From NCBI GenBank assembly GCA_022706165.1, contig JAKJDA010000001.1, positions 53,501 to 66,218 on the forward strand: a stretch of 12,718 bases of DNA, given 5' to 3'. Source of the stretch: Candidatus Hydrogenedentota bacterium. GTDB lineage: Bacteria; Hydrogenedentota; Hydrogenedentia; Hydrogenedentales; SLHB01. Below, piece after piece: positions 6,788 through 12,718 of the stretch. Positions within the stretch are counted from its first letter, which is position 1, and each line of letters begins with the position of its first letter. Both the position numbers and the translations under genes were made by a program. The notes below the pieces were generated by a model. The model saw nothing but the letters and a program-made list of their open reading frames with translations. It searched no databases and was not told where the DNA came from.

Positions 6788-9580
6788 TCAAAACGACAGT
6801 TTTAGTGTCAGTATTTTTTTCCTGCCAACATCCAACACGGCTCCTTTTGGCCCAACGACGGCCTGACCGGCCACGTTTTCTTCGAGATCAAGCATCTGCG
6901 CCGCCTTGATCTTTTTCCCAGTGGCCAGCAATCCTTTCACCGGCTTGTCGGTGGGATTGAAGATGCGCACGACGACGCCCTTGCCGTCTTCGGACTGTTT
7001 GATAGCGCTGAGCATCAATGCCTCCGGTTCAACGCTCAAGAAACTGTGGTTCGGGTCGAGGCCTTTGCCCTTGTACGCAGCCGTCTGCGCAGGCTCCATA
7101 GGCACGGAGAGTTTCTCCGCCTCGCGCTGCACCTCAGCAGCCTCCCAATCGCCCGCATGCGGATACACCAGATATTCGAACTCGTGGTCGCCGGGACACT
7201 GTGAAAGCTGCATTTCGGGGTGCACTTCCCAACGATAACTTACGGTCGTCAGGGAGACTTCAAACGCGCGCATCAACGTCACCGCGATCGCGCTATCCGG
7301 GCGCTGCATCACCTGATACTCGCGCAGACCGTGATTGATGACCGCCATGCCCGCCTTGCCGTCGCTAACGTCCACAAAGCGCTGCATCGGGAAGGTGGCA
7401 TAGTCGCACCCATGCCACGGGTGCTTGGGGCCGCACTCGATGTCGCGCTCGACGACGTCGAAGGCGCTCTCGACATGACAGGTCTTGGCCTTTGCCCGGC
7501 CCGTGGGAAAGACGACGCGCAGACGATGGTTCTTCGCCGTGTTGGTGAAGGAGGTCTTGATCTCCAGCGACTTCGCCCCTTTGCGCAGCGTCACGATCGA
7601 GGTGATGTCGAGGTCGCGCCATTCCGAACCGCGCCTGGCGTGGTTCATGTTGCCATCGAGCCGTTTCCACGCGTCGCCGCCATTCTCCTCGATGCCCGAC
7701 GGCACGCGCATGTGGCACACAACACGGTAACGGGCCAGCAGCGGGCCGTTTTCTTCGAGGCTGATGGTGACCGGGCAGCCCGTGCTCAGAACGATCTGGT
7801 CAACGCTCGGCTCGACGTGCATCCACGCGGGGCCTGCCTCGCCGCCGTCTTCAAAATAGTGCAGATCGCGGAAGATTTCGCCGGTCTTCTTGTGCGTCAT
7901 CGTAAACGTGCCGTCGGACTCGATGCGCACGCGCAGATGCTCGTTCTCCATCGTGTTGGTCGCGACGACCAGGTTGTCGCCCTTTGCGAATTCCGCCGTC
8001 TTCTCGAGGCGCAACGTCTTGTATCCCAGCGCCGGCACGTCCTTCACGTCGAAGTGTACGACGAAGCGATCGCTGTCCATCATCATCGGGGCGTCATACG
8101 CATGATTGACGACCGTCATCAACGGACGCCGACTGTATCCCTGCACGGCAACCGGCTTGCGTGTGGCCGTATCGACGAACGCGAATTCGCGCAGATTGAA
8201 ACCGCGCGGCAGGTCAAGCACGGCCGTAACGACCTCGCTACGCGCGAAGGCCGACGCATTGAACACCGTGATGAGCACGTCGTTCTTATCAGCCTTGCTG
8301 GTGTCCACACGCAACTGGATCTGCTGCAACGCCGTCTTCCGCACGCCTTTGGCGATGTTCACAACCTGCCGCAGGCGGTACATCATATCTTGCTCGATGT
8401 CGTCCACGCCGCTGCCCGCGATGCTGTCGTGCGCATGGCTCGACAGCAACGTCTTCCAGGCAAGTTCCAGCAACGACTTGGGATAGTCCGCGCCCGCCGT
8501 CCACGCAAGCGTCGCAAAGGGCTCAGCCCACCGTTGCAGCAAGTATTCGGCCTGGGCATTGAGACGCTTCATGCGCGTGCGGCTCGACAGCACGTCGCTG
8601 TAGAGATGCACGCGCCCGTTCATCAACTTCGGGACGCGCTGCTCGCCTTTTTGCACCGTGAGGTTCTTCGCCGCTTTCTTCACCTTCGCGATGTAGTCGG
8701 GAAGGTTGCTGTGGCAGATCGTTGCGTCCTTGAGAACCTTCTTGGCGGCCTCGATCAGTTTCAACTCGACACGGTCCGCAACGCTGCTGTCGTGGCCGCT
8801 CATGAACGCAAAATACGGCGTCGTCGCGACCTTCCTTTCCATTTCCTTTAGCCGCTCCACGGATTCTGCGATGCGGCCCTTGTCGAAGCCCAGCGGCGGA
8901 TCCAGCAAAATGTGATGGTTTGCCGATTCCGCCTCGTCAGCCAAGTGGAACGGCAGTCCGCCCTGGTCCCACGTGTACATGCGATCCATGGGCATCTCGC
9001 CGAGCACGACCGGGCGATAGACCTGATAATAGAAGTTGTAGCGAGCCGCCGAACTCATCTGCGAGCCCAGCGCGCGCGTGCCATCGGCCCCTTCAAAGAT
9101 GAATTCGTTCGGCGTGTCCTTCGTGATGCCGTGGTAAAAAAGGATTGTGTCGATGCCGAAGCCCGCGTAGATCTGCGGGAGCTGCGAGTTCTGCCCATAG
9201 CCGAAGGGCGTGTGGCCGACCTTCATCACGCCGCCGTACGCCCGCGCCACCTTGTGACCGACGAGCAGGTTGCGAACGATCGACTCGCCCGCCACGCAGA
9301 ACCCTTCCGGCGCGGTGTACCACGGGCCGATGTGGAGCCGTCCCGCCTTGACGTGCTGGATGATCGTATCGCGCTTCTCCGGCCGGACCTCAAGATAATC
9401 CTCGATCGGGATCGTCTGCGAATCGAGGAGGAACGATTTGTACTCCGGTTCCGTGTCGAGGATATCCAGGAGCGTGTCGAAAAAATGCATGAGCATCATC
9501 CGCGTTTCCTGGAAATTGCACAACCACTCGCGGTCCCAGTGGGTGTTCGATATCACATGAATTTCATAGGGCTGCTTCAT
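6788..9580 (-). CDS. Glycoside hydrolase family 38 (alpha-mannosidase-like) protein with the nucleophile Asp replaced
   Basis: GH38 enzymes are zinc-dependent retaining alpha-mannosidases. The 930-residue length and domain order fit: an N-terminal catalytic barrel with the metal motif HWDREW (His14, Asp16) and GRLHIGPWY (80-88), a middle helical domain at about 310-405 with SHAHDSI (381-387; His384-Asp385 match the last metal ligand region), and a large C-terminal beta region at about 450-930. The anomaly is at 124-137, TPFGYGQNSQLPQI: bacterial relatives read PDSFG-x-x-SQLPQI, so the nucleophile (also a zinc ligand) aligns with Phe126. The segment APEGFCVAGES (90-100) also departs from the usual PD-x-x-LVSGES. 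It may be an inactive or altered subfamily. There is no signal peptide, so it is probably cytoplasmic. ATG 9580 has GAAGGA 7 nt upstream. The gene stands alone on this strand, with no transporter or sugar regulator nearby. Family membership is firm. Alpha-mannosidase activity is doubtful. Confidence 0.9.
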   Translation of the reverse strand: MKQPYEIHVISNTHWDREWLCNFQETRMMLMHFFDTLLDILDTEPEYKSFLLDSQTIPIEDYLEVRPEKRDTIIQHVKAGRLHIGPWYTAPEGFCVAGESIVRNLLVGHKVARAYGGVMKVGHTPFGYGQNSQLPQIYAGFGIDTILFYHGITKDTPNEFIFEGADGTRALGSQMSSAARYNFYYQVYRPVVLGEMPMDRMYTWDQGGLPFHLADEAESANHHILLDPPLGFDKGRIAESVERLKEMERKVATTPYFAFMSGHDSSVADRVELKLIEAAKKVLKDATICHSNLPDYIAKVKKAAKNLTVQKGEQRVPKLMNGRVHLYSDVLSSRTRMKRLNAQAEYLLQRWAEPFATLAWTAGADYPKSLLELAWKTLLSSHAHDSIAGSGVDDIEQDMMYRLRQVVNIAKGVRKTALQQIQLRVDTSKADKNDVLITVFNASAFARSEVVTAVLDLPRGFNLREFAFVDTATRKPVAVQGYSRRPLMTVVNHAYDAPMMMDSDRFVVHFDVKDVPALGYKTLRLEKTAEFAKGDNLVVATNTMENEHLRVRIESDGTFTMTHKKTGEIFRDLHYFEDGGEAGPAWMHVEPSVDQIVLSTGCPVTISLEENGPLLARYRVVCHMRVPSGIEENGGDAWKRLDGNMNHARRGSEWRDLDITSIVTLRKGAKSLEIKTSFTNTAKNHRLRVVFPTGRAKAKTCHVESAFDVVERDIECGPKHPWHGCDYATFPMQRFVDVSDGKAGMAVINHGLREYQVMQRPDSAIAVTLMRAFEVSLTTVSYRWEVHPEMQLSQCPGDHEFEYLVYPHAGDWEAAEVQREAEKLSVPMEPAQTAAYKGKGLDPNHSFLSVEPEALMLSAIKQSEDGKGVVVRIFNPTDKPVKGLLATGKKIKAAQMLDLEENVAGQAVVGPKGAVLDVGRKKILTLKLSF

Positions 9581-9605
9581 CGATAGGTCCTTCTATTTGA
9601 AAAAA

Positions 9606-9621
9606 CGTTGGCAAGACAACG
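9606..9621. promoter_or_regulatory. Inverted repeat at the expected GH38 transcription start, possible operator
   Basis: CGTTG (9606-9610) and CAACG (9617-9621) are exact inverted copies around a 6-nt spacer, just downstream of the candidate GH38 -10. It contains GCAAGACAACG (9611-9621), which resembles GCAAGAACG at 9661-9669 on the other side of the promoter. A repressor site is conceivable. Five-bp arms can easily occur by chance. Confidence 0.2.
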
Positions 9622-9627
9622 GCGCGC

Positions 9628-9657
9628 ATTGTACCCCGTCGCCCATTTCCCCCTCAA
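9628..9657 (-). promoter_or_regulatory. Candidate sigma70-type promoter for the GH38 gene
   Basis: On the minus strand TTGAGG (9657-9652, 4 of 6) and TACAAT (9633-9628, 5 of 6) are separated by 18 nt. The transcript would begin near 9621 and give a leader of about 40 nt. The placement is good, but the match is modest and untested. Short inverted repeats flank it on both sides. Confidence 0.45.
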
Positions 9658-9660
9658 CAA

Positions 9661-9674
9661 GCAAGAACGCTTGC
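9661..9674. promoter_or_regulatory. Inverted repeat upstream of the candidate GH38 -35, possible regulator site
   Basis: GCAAG (9661-9665) and CTTGC (9670-9674) are exact inverted copies around AACG. It lies 4 nt from the candidate GH38 -35 and shares the GCAAGA core with the repeat at 9606-9621. The meaning is speculative. Confidence 0.2.
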
Positions 9675-9712
9675 ATTTTTGGCCAATTTGCTCAGGCATC
9701 ACGTCATCTCCC

Positions 9713-9742
9713 TTGAATACCGCGAGCGGGAAGTGCCAAGAT
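9713..9742 (+). promoter_or_regulatory. Weak candidate promoter for the glycosyltransferase operon
   Basis: TTGAAT (9713-9718, 4 of 6) is followed after 18 nt by CAAGAT (9737-9742, 3 of 6), with TGC directly before the -10, as in the stronger promoter at 4746-4774. It lies 48 nt before ATG 9791. The -10 match is poor and support comes mainly from position and the TGC. Confidence 0.3.
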
Positions 9743-9790
9743 GCCCCCGGGATTTTTATTGGCATGGTTCACACGAGGCTTGGGGCACGC

Positions 9791-10987
9791 ATGAAGATTC
9801 TGCACGCCACCTCCTGGATCTCGCGTTGGGGGGGCGGCGTGCCGCCTGTTGTGAAGGGGCTTGCGCGGGCGCAGGCGGCGCGCGGCAATGACGTTCACGT
9901 CGCCGCTTTGGACGATGTGCATGCGGCAGAGGATACCCAGGACTGGGGAGTGCCCGTTCATTTGGGAAGCGTGACGGGGCCTGCGGCGTTAGGAACATCG
10001 TGCGCGCTGCGCCGTTTCTTCAAAACGCATCAGAACGCATTTGACGTTGTCCATTACCACAGCCTGTGGATGTGGCCCGGCTATCAGTGCCGCCGCATGG
10101 CGCAAGCCGCCCGGATTCCCCTCGTTATCACGCCCCATGGCATGCTGGAGCCTTGGGCATTGAAGCGGTCGCGCTGGAAAAAGGGAATCGCCCGGCGCTT
10201 GTTCGAAGACGCCAACCTCCGCTCGGCTGCGTGCCTTCATGCATTGTGCGCAAACGAATACGAGAGCTTCCGCGGCTTTGGCCTCACGAATCCCGTCGCC
10301 GTCGTTCCAAACGGCATCGACCTGACCGAATTTGACTGCCTTCCCGCCGCGGAAAGCATCACGGACCGGTTTCCTGAGCTTCGCGAACGTCGTCTCGCCT
10401 TGTTCCTTTCGCGCATACATCCCAAAAAAGGGCTTCCGCATCTGATCGAGGCATGGGCCTTGCTGAAAAACGATTTTGAGGAGTGGACGTTGCTGGTTGT
10501 AGGGCCGGACCAAGTGGGGCATACTGCGGCCATGAAAGCGCTCGCGCATGCAATGGGAGTCCAGGACCGGATATGTTTTGCCGGCCCGCTATATGGCGCG
10601 GACAGGCTGGCCGCCATGAGCGCGGCGGATTTTTTCGTGTTGCCGTCGTTTAGCGAAGGATTCAGCATGGCGTTACTCGAGGCTGCGGCATGCCGATTGC
10701 CTTTGCTGTTGACGCCTCAATGCAATTTCCCGGAAATCGCCGTTGCGGGCGGCGGCATCGAAGTTGAGCCTGCCGCGCCCGACACCGCCCGTGGGTTGCG
10801 TGACATGATGCGCCTGTCCGAGGAAGAACGTCAGTCCATGGGACACAAGGCGCGGCGGCTGGTCGAAGACAAGTACACATGGTCCTCAATCGCCGCCGAG
10901 ATGGACGCCGTGTACACGTGGCTCCTTGGGGCAGGCCCCATGCCCGGGTGCGTGAGACGGGTGGATCGCGATGCATACGATGCATAA
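9791..10987 (+). CDS. Glycosyltransferase family 4 (GT-B fold), surface polysaccharide synthesis
   Basis: A retaining GT-B glycosyltransferase that would move a sugar from a nucleotide donor to a lipid-linked or growing glycan at the inner face of the membrane. The 398 residues begin with the N-terminal Rossmann strand and Gly-rich loop MKILHATSWISRWGGGV (1-17), then VHYHSLW (87-93), ITPHGM (113-118), VVPNGID (171-177), the C-domain strand LFLSRIHPKKGL (204-215), and the E-x7-E signature Glu289...Glu297 in FSEGFSMALLE. Donor and acceptor cannot be read from the sequence. ATG 9791 is preferred although the frame is open from 9608 (TTG), because it gives the standard GT4 start. ATG 9764 is an alternative. 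The ribosome site is weak (GAGG at 9773-9776, 14 nt away). Its last 17 nt overlap the wcaF-like gene, so the two are surely co-transcribed. Confidence 0.93.
   Translation: MKILHATSWISRWGGGVPPVVKGLARAQAARGNDVHVAALDDVHAAEDTQDWGVPVHLGSVTGPAALGTSCALRRFFKTHQNAFDVVHYHSLWMWPGYQCRRMAQAARIPLVITPHGMLEPWALKRSRWKKGIARRLFEDANLRSAACLHALCANEYESFRGFGLTNPVAVVPNGIDLTEFDCLPAAESITDRFPELRERRLALFLSRIHPKKGLPHLIEAWALLKNDFEEWTLLVVGPDQVGHTAAMKALAHAMGVQDRICFAGPLYGADRLAAMSAADFFVLPSFSEGFSMALLEAAACRLPLLLTPQCNFPEIAVAGGGIEVEPAAPDTARGLRDMMRLSEEERQSMGHKARRLVEDKYTWSSIAAEMDAVYTWLLGAGPMPGCVRRVDRDAYDA
10970..10987 (+). repeat. Nine-bp tandem duplication carrying two alternative wcaF start codons
   Basis: GATGCATAC is followed directly by GATGCATAA. 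Each copy carries the palindrome ATGCAT and an ATG in the wcaF frame (10971 and 10980). The second copy also contains the GT4 stop TAA (10985-10987). A small slippage duplication at the junction is the simplest reading. Confidence 0.6.
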
Positions 10988-11534
10988 CAGGGTTGATTTA
11001 TCTACGTATTCTCCGAAAGGATTCGCTCGGGGCGCCAGCGCGATCGCCGAGGCGCTCTGGCTTGTGGTGCGCTCCGCGCTCTTTCTCCACATTCCATTCG
11101 GCCTCTACGGCTTCAAGCGATGGACGCTGCGTCGCTTTGGCGCGCACGTGGGAAAAGGCGTCGTGATAAAACCCGGCGTCAAGATTACGTTTCCCTGGAA
11201 ACTTCGCATCGGAGATCACGCATGGCTGGGAGAGGATTGCTGGATATTGAATCTCGATGATGTCTTTATTGGAGACCATGTCTGCATTTCTCAGCGCGCC
11301 ATGATCTGCGCCGGGAGCCACGATTACAAATCGCCAAGCTTCGACCTCATCACCAGCCCCATACGCCTGGAAGCAGGCGCCTGGATTGCGGCAAACTGCT
11401 GGGTCGGCCCGGGCGTCACGATCGGCGCCCATGCCGTTCTCGGCGCGGGCTCCGTCACGTCCAAAGACCTTGAACCGTACGGCATCTACCAAGGCAATCC
11501 TGCCGTCAAGGTGAAGACGAGGACCATCCGGTGA
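10971..11534 (+). CDS. wcaF: WcaF-type acetyltransferase (left-handed beta-helix, hexapeptide repeat)
   Basis: Acetyl-CoA-dependent O-acetyltransferase of the WcaF family, known from colanic acid synthesis. It would acetylate a sugar of a surface glycan or its lipid-linked unit. The 187 residues match the family's usual size. The N-terminal NRVDLSTYSPKGFARG (6-21) is typical, then an amphipathic/hydrophobic stretch (24-48), hexapeptide repeats from about 57 to 165 (for example VVIKPGVKI, WIAANCWVGPGVTIGAHAVLGAG), and the active-site region CAGSHDYKS with likely catalytic His117. It ends with the conserved GIYQGNPAVKVK. Two in-frame ATGs, 10971 and 10980, lie in a 9-bp duplication. Conserved homology starts near the second, while GGTGG at 10958-10962 fits the first. 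It overlaps the GT4 gene by 17 nt (8 nt if the second is used). Assignment to colanic acid itself is not implied. Confidence 0.92.
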   Translation: MHTMHNRVDLSTYSPKGFARGASAIAEALWLVVRSALFLHIPFGLYGFKRWTLRRFGAHVGKGVVIKPGVKITFPWKLRIGDHAWLGEDCWILNLDDVFIGDHVCISQRAMICAGSHDYKSPSFDLITSPIRLEAGAWIAANCWVGPGVTIGAHAVLGAGSVTSKDLEPYGIYQGNPAVKVKTRTIR

Positions 11535-11560
11535 CAGCGCAGAGAAACGTTTTTAGCCCC

Positions 11561-11588
11561 AGGGCGCTTTCGTCGGCGTTGGCGCCCT
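11561..11588 (+). other. Hairpin in the gap between wcaF and the epimerase gene
   Basis: AGGGCGC (11561-11567) and GCGCCCT (11582-11588) are exact inverted copies with a 14-nt loop. No T-run follows, so it is not a classical terminator. It could weaken read-through or process the message between the two genes. The 118-bp gap (11535-11652) shows no gene. Confidence 0.3.
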
Positions 11589-11619
11589 TGTCGCGGAACG
11601 CCGGCGCGCGGGATATCGG

Positions 11620-11633
11620 CGGCTCGAAAGCCG
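11620..11633 (+). other. Small hairpin just upstream of the epimerase ribosome site
   Basis: CGGCT and AGCCG pair around a CGAA loop and end 4 nt before the Shine-Dalgarno GAGAGGA (11638-11644). It could affect translation start, or may be chance in GC-rich DNA. Confidence 0.25.
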
Positions 11634-11652
11634 AAACGAGAGGAAGAAACAC

Positions 11653-12708
11653 GTGAAAAGAATCTTGGTAACGGGTTCCAGCGGATTGATCGGATCGCAG
11701 GTCAGCGAGTATTTCGATAGAGAAGGTTGGGAAGTTCATGGCGTGGACAGCAATCAGCGGGCCGTTTTTTTCGGGCCCGAGGGCGACACCCGTTGGCGAC
11801 AGAGTCAGTTGGAGGCCTCTCTCTCGTGTTTCGTCCATCATGAACTGGACATTCGTGACCGGCAGGGCGTGCTTGACTGTCTGGAAGCCCTGCAGCCCAA
11901 CGCGATCGTGCACGCGGCGGCCCAGCCGAGCCACGACCGGGCGGCCTCGATCCCGTTTGACGACTTCGACACCAATGCCGTGGGCACGCTCAACATGCTC
12001 GAAGCGGCGCGTCGATTTACGCCGGAATCCCCCTTTGTGTACTTGTCCACGAACAAGGTCTACGGCGACGCCCCCAATCGCATTTCGCTCAAAGAATGGG
12101 AAAAACGATGGGATTACGACGATCCCGCGTATGAAAACGGCATTCCCGAGACGTTTTCCATCGATCAGTCCATGCATTCGTTGTTTGGCGCAAGCAAGGT
12201 GGCCGCTGATGTCATGGTGCAGGAATACGGCCGGTATTTCGGCATGAAGACGTGTTGCCTGCGCGGCGGCTGCCTCACCGGGCCATCTCACAGCGGGGTG
12301 GAGTTGCACGGATTCCTGAGCTATCTCGTCAAGTGCAACCTGGAGGGGCGCCTGTACAAGGTGTTCGGCTACAAGGGCAAGCAGGTGCGCGATAACATCC
12401 ACAGCTTGGACGTGGCTCGATTCATCGATGCCTTTATCCAGAATCCGCGTTGTGCGGAGGTCTACAACGTCGGGGGAGGAAAAGGAAACAGCTGCTCGAT
12501 CCTCGAGACCTTCGATATGGTCGAAGCGCGCAGCGGCAAACCGATGCGCTACGAATATGTCGAGACGCATCGCATGGGCGATCATATTTGTTACTACAGC
12601 GACTTGCGAAAAATGAGAAGCCACTACCCCGACTGGGACATCCGCGTCTCGTTGGAACAGATAGTGTCGGAAATCGTCGACGGCTGGAAAACGAGAGTCG
12701 TAAAATAA
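11653..12708 (+). CDS. NAD-dependent epimerase/dehydratase, CDP-paratose 2-epimerase-like (extended SDR)
   Basis: An extended short-chain dehydrogenase acting on a nucleotide sugar. The 351 residues show the NAD-binding TGSSGLIGS (7-15, Gly8/Gly11/Gly14), [10 protein letters not shown] (86-95), the [11 protein letters not shown] segment (132-142), and a stretch I recognise from CDP-paratose 2-epimerase-like proteins: [20 protein letters not shown] (175-194), [12 protein letters not shown] (204-215), [13 protein letters not shown] (239-251) and YNVGGG (271-276). The product would be a CDP-tyvelose-type or related sugar for a surface glycan, though the substrate is an inference. The classic YxxxK pair reads Phe178...Lys182, so the catalytic Tyr is absent from its normal place. 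The GTG start at 11653 is supported by GAGAGGA (11638-11644) 8 nt upstream. It is separated from wcaF by 118 bp, unlike the overlapping pairs elsewhere, so it may have separate control. The locus probably continues to the right. Confidence 0.88.
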   Translation: MKRILVTGSSGLIGSQVSEYFDREGWEVHGVDSNQRAVFFGPEGDTRWRQSQLEASLSCFVHHELDIRDRQGVLDCLEALQPNAIVHAAAQPSHDRAASIPFDDFDTNAVGTLNMLEAARRFTPESPFVYLSTNKVYGDAPNRISLKEWEKRWDYDDPAYENGIPETFSIDQSMHSLFGASKVAADVMVQEYGRYFGMKTCCLRGGCLTGPSHSGVELHGFLSYLVKCNLEGRLYKVFGYKGKQVRDNIHSLDVARFIDAFIQNPRCAEVYNVGGGKGNSCSILETFDMVEARSGKPMRYEYVETHRMGDHICYYSDLRKMRSHYPDWDIRVSLEQIVSEIVDGWKTRVVK

Positions 12709-12718
12709 TCCAATGCGC

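Noticed and set aside
7220..8851. A 543-codon open frame on the plus strand, opposite the GH38 gene
   Set aside because: Its product is rich in Arg, His and Ala with no recognisable domain. The minus-strand frame has clear GH38 motifs along its length. Long antisense frames are common in GC-rich genes.
9577..9699. A 40-codon minus-strand ORF ending in an ATGA overlap with the GH38 start, with AAGGGAG 8 nt before its ATG
   Set aside because: It looks tempting as a leader peptide, but it uses codons unlike the neighbouring genes (AGA, AGG, GGG, TCA, CGA). The best GH38 promoter lies inside it, and GH38 has its own ribosome site. Conservation in relatives or ribosome profiling would reopen the question.
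9608..9790. An N-terminal extension of the GT4 gene to a TTG at 9608
   Set aside because: The added 61 residues lack similarity to GT4 N-termini. The standard start MKILHATSW is at 9791, and the extension overlaps candidate promoters.
11506..12624. A 372-codon minus-strand frame opposite the epimerase
   Set aside because: The plus-strand protein has full SDR motifs. The antisense product has no recognisable features.
12713..12718. A possible next gene starting with ATG at 12713
   Set aside because: Only six bases are visible and there is no clear ribosome site, so nothing can be supported.

Overview
The window is GC-rich bacterial chromosome with densely packed genes and four very short gene overlaps. 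It holds nine protein-coding genes, eight complete and one cut off by the left edge. I see no rRNA, tRNA, CRISPR array, insertion sequence or phage gene. A periplasmic-type HtrA protease with a signal peptide, GlnD, and a WcaF-type surface-sugar acetyltransferase suggest a diderm (Gram-negative type) bacterium. The mix of a Memo-family protein, a Nif3-family protein and a large bacterial GH38 protein is the kind of content I associate with under-cultured lineages such as Hydrogenedentota or Planctomycetota. That placement is a low-confidence inference, since the window has no marker gene.

Layout. (1) 1-4622, plus strand: the end of a membrane protein with a bacterial SH3 domain, then glnD (PII uridylyltransferase/uridylyl-removing enzyme), then an HtrA/Do serine protease. 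Each pair overlaps by an ATGA, so this looks like one translationally coupled operon. It is followed by a perfect 13-bp hairpin. (2) 4746-6746, plus strand: a good sigma70-type promoter with an extended -10, then a Memo-family protein (AmmeMemoRadiSam system protein B) coupled by ATGA to a Nif3-family dinuclear-metal protein of the long, YqfO-like form. (3) 6788-9580, minus strand: a 930-residue GH38 alpha-mannosidase-family protein, convergent with the Nif3-like gene. A hairpin fills the 41-bp convergent gap. (4) 9581-9790: a divergent intergenic region with candidate promoters in both directions and a repeated motif around one of them. (5) 9791-12708, plus strand: a GT4 glycosyltransferase, an overlapping WcaF-type acetyltransferase, and a CDP-paratose 2-epimerase-like NAD-dependent epimerase. 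This looks like the start of a surface-polysaccharide locus that continues past the right edge.

How the genes may work together. GlnD sets the PII nitrogen signal and HtrA handles envelope protein quality. Their coupling implies shared expression but no known joint pathway. Memo and Nif3 are both old metal-binding families of unclear role, and their coupling here is a useful pointer. The last three genes plausibly transfer, acetylate and epimerise sugars for a surface glycan.

I did not find a clear new multi-gene system. The strongest anomalies are in single proteins. The GH38 protein has Phe where the catalytic nucleophile Asp is expected, although its metal-binding motifs remain. The epimerase has Phe where short-chain dehydrogenases normally have the catalytic Tyr.
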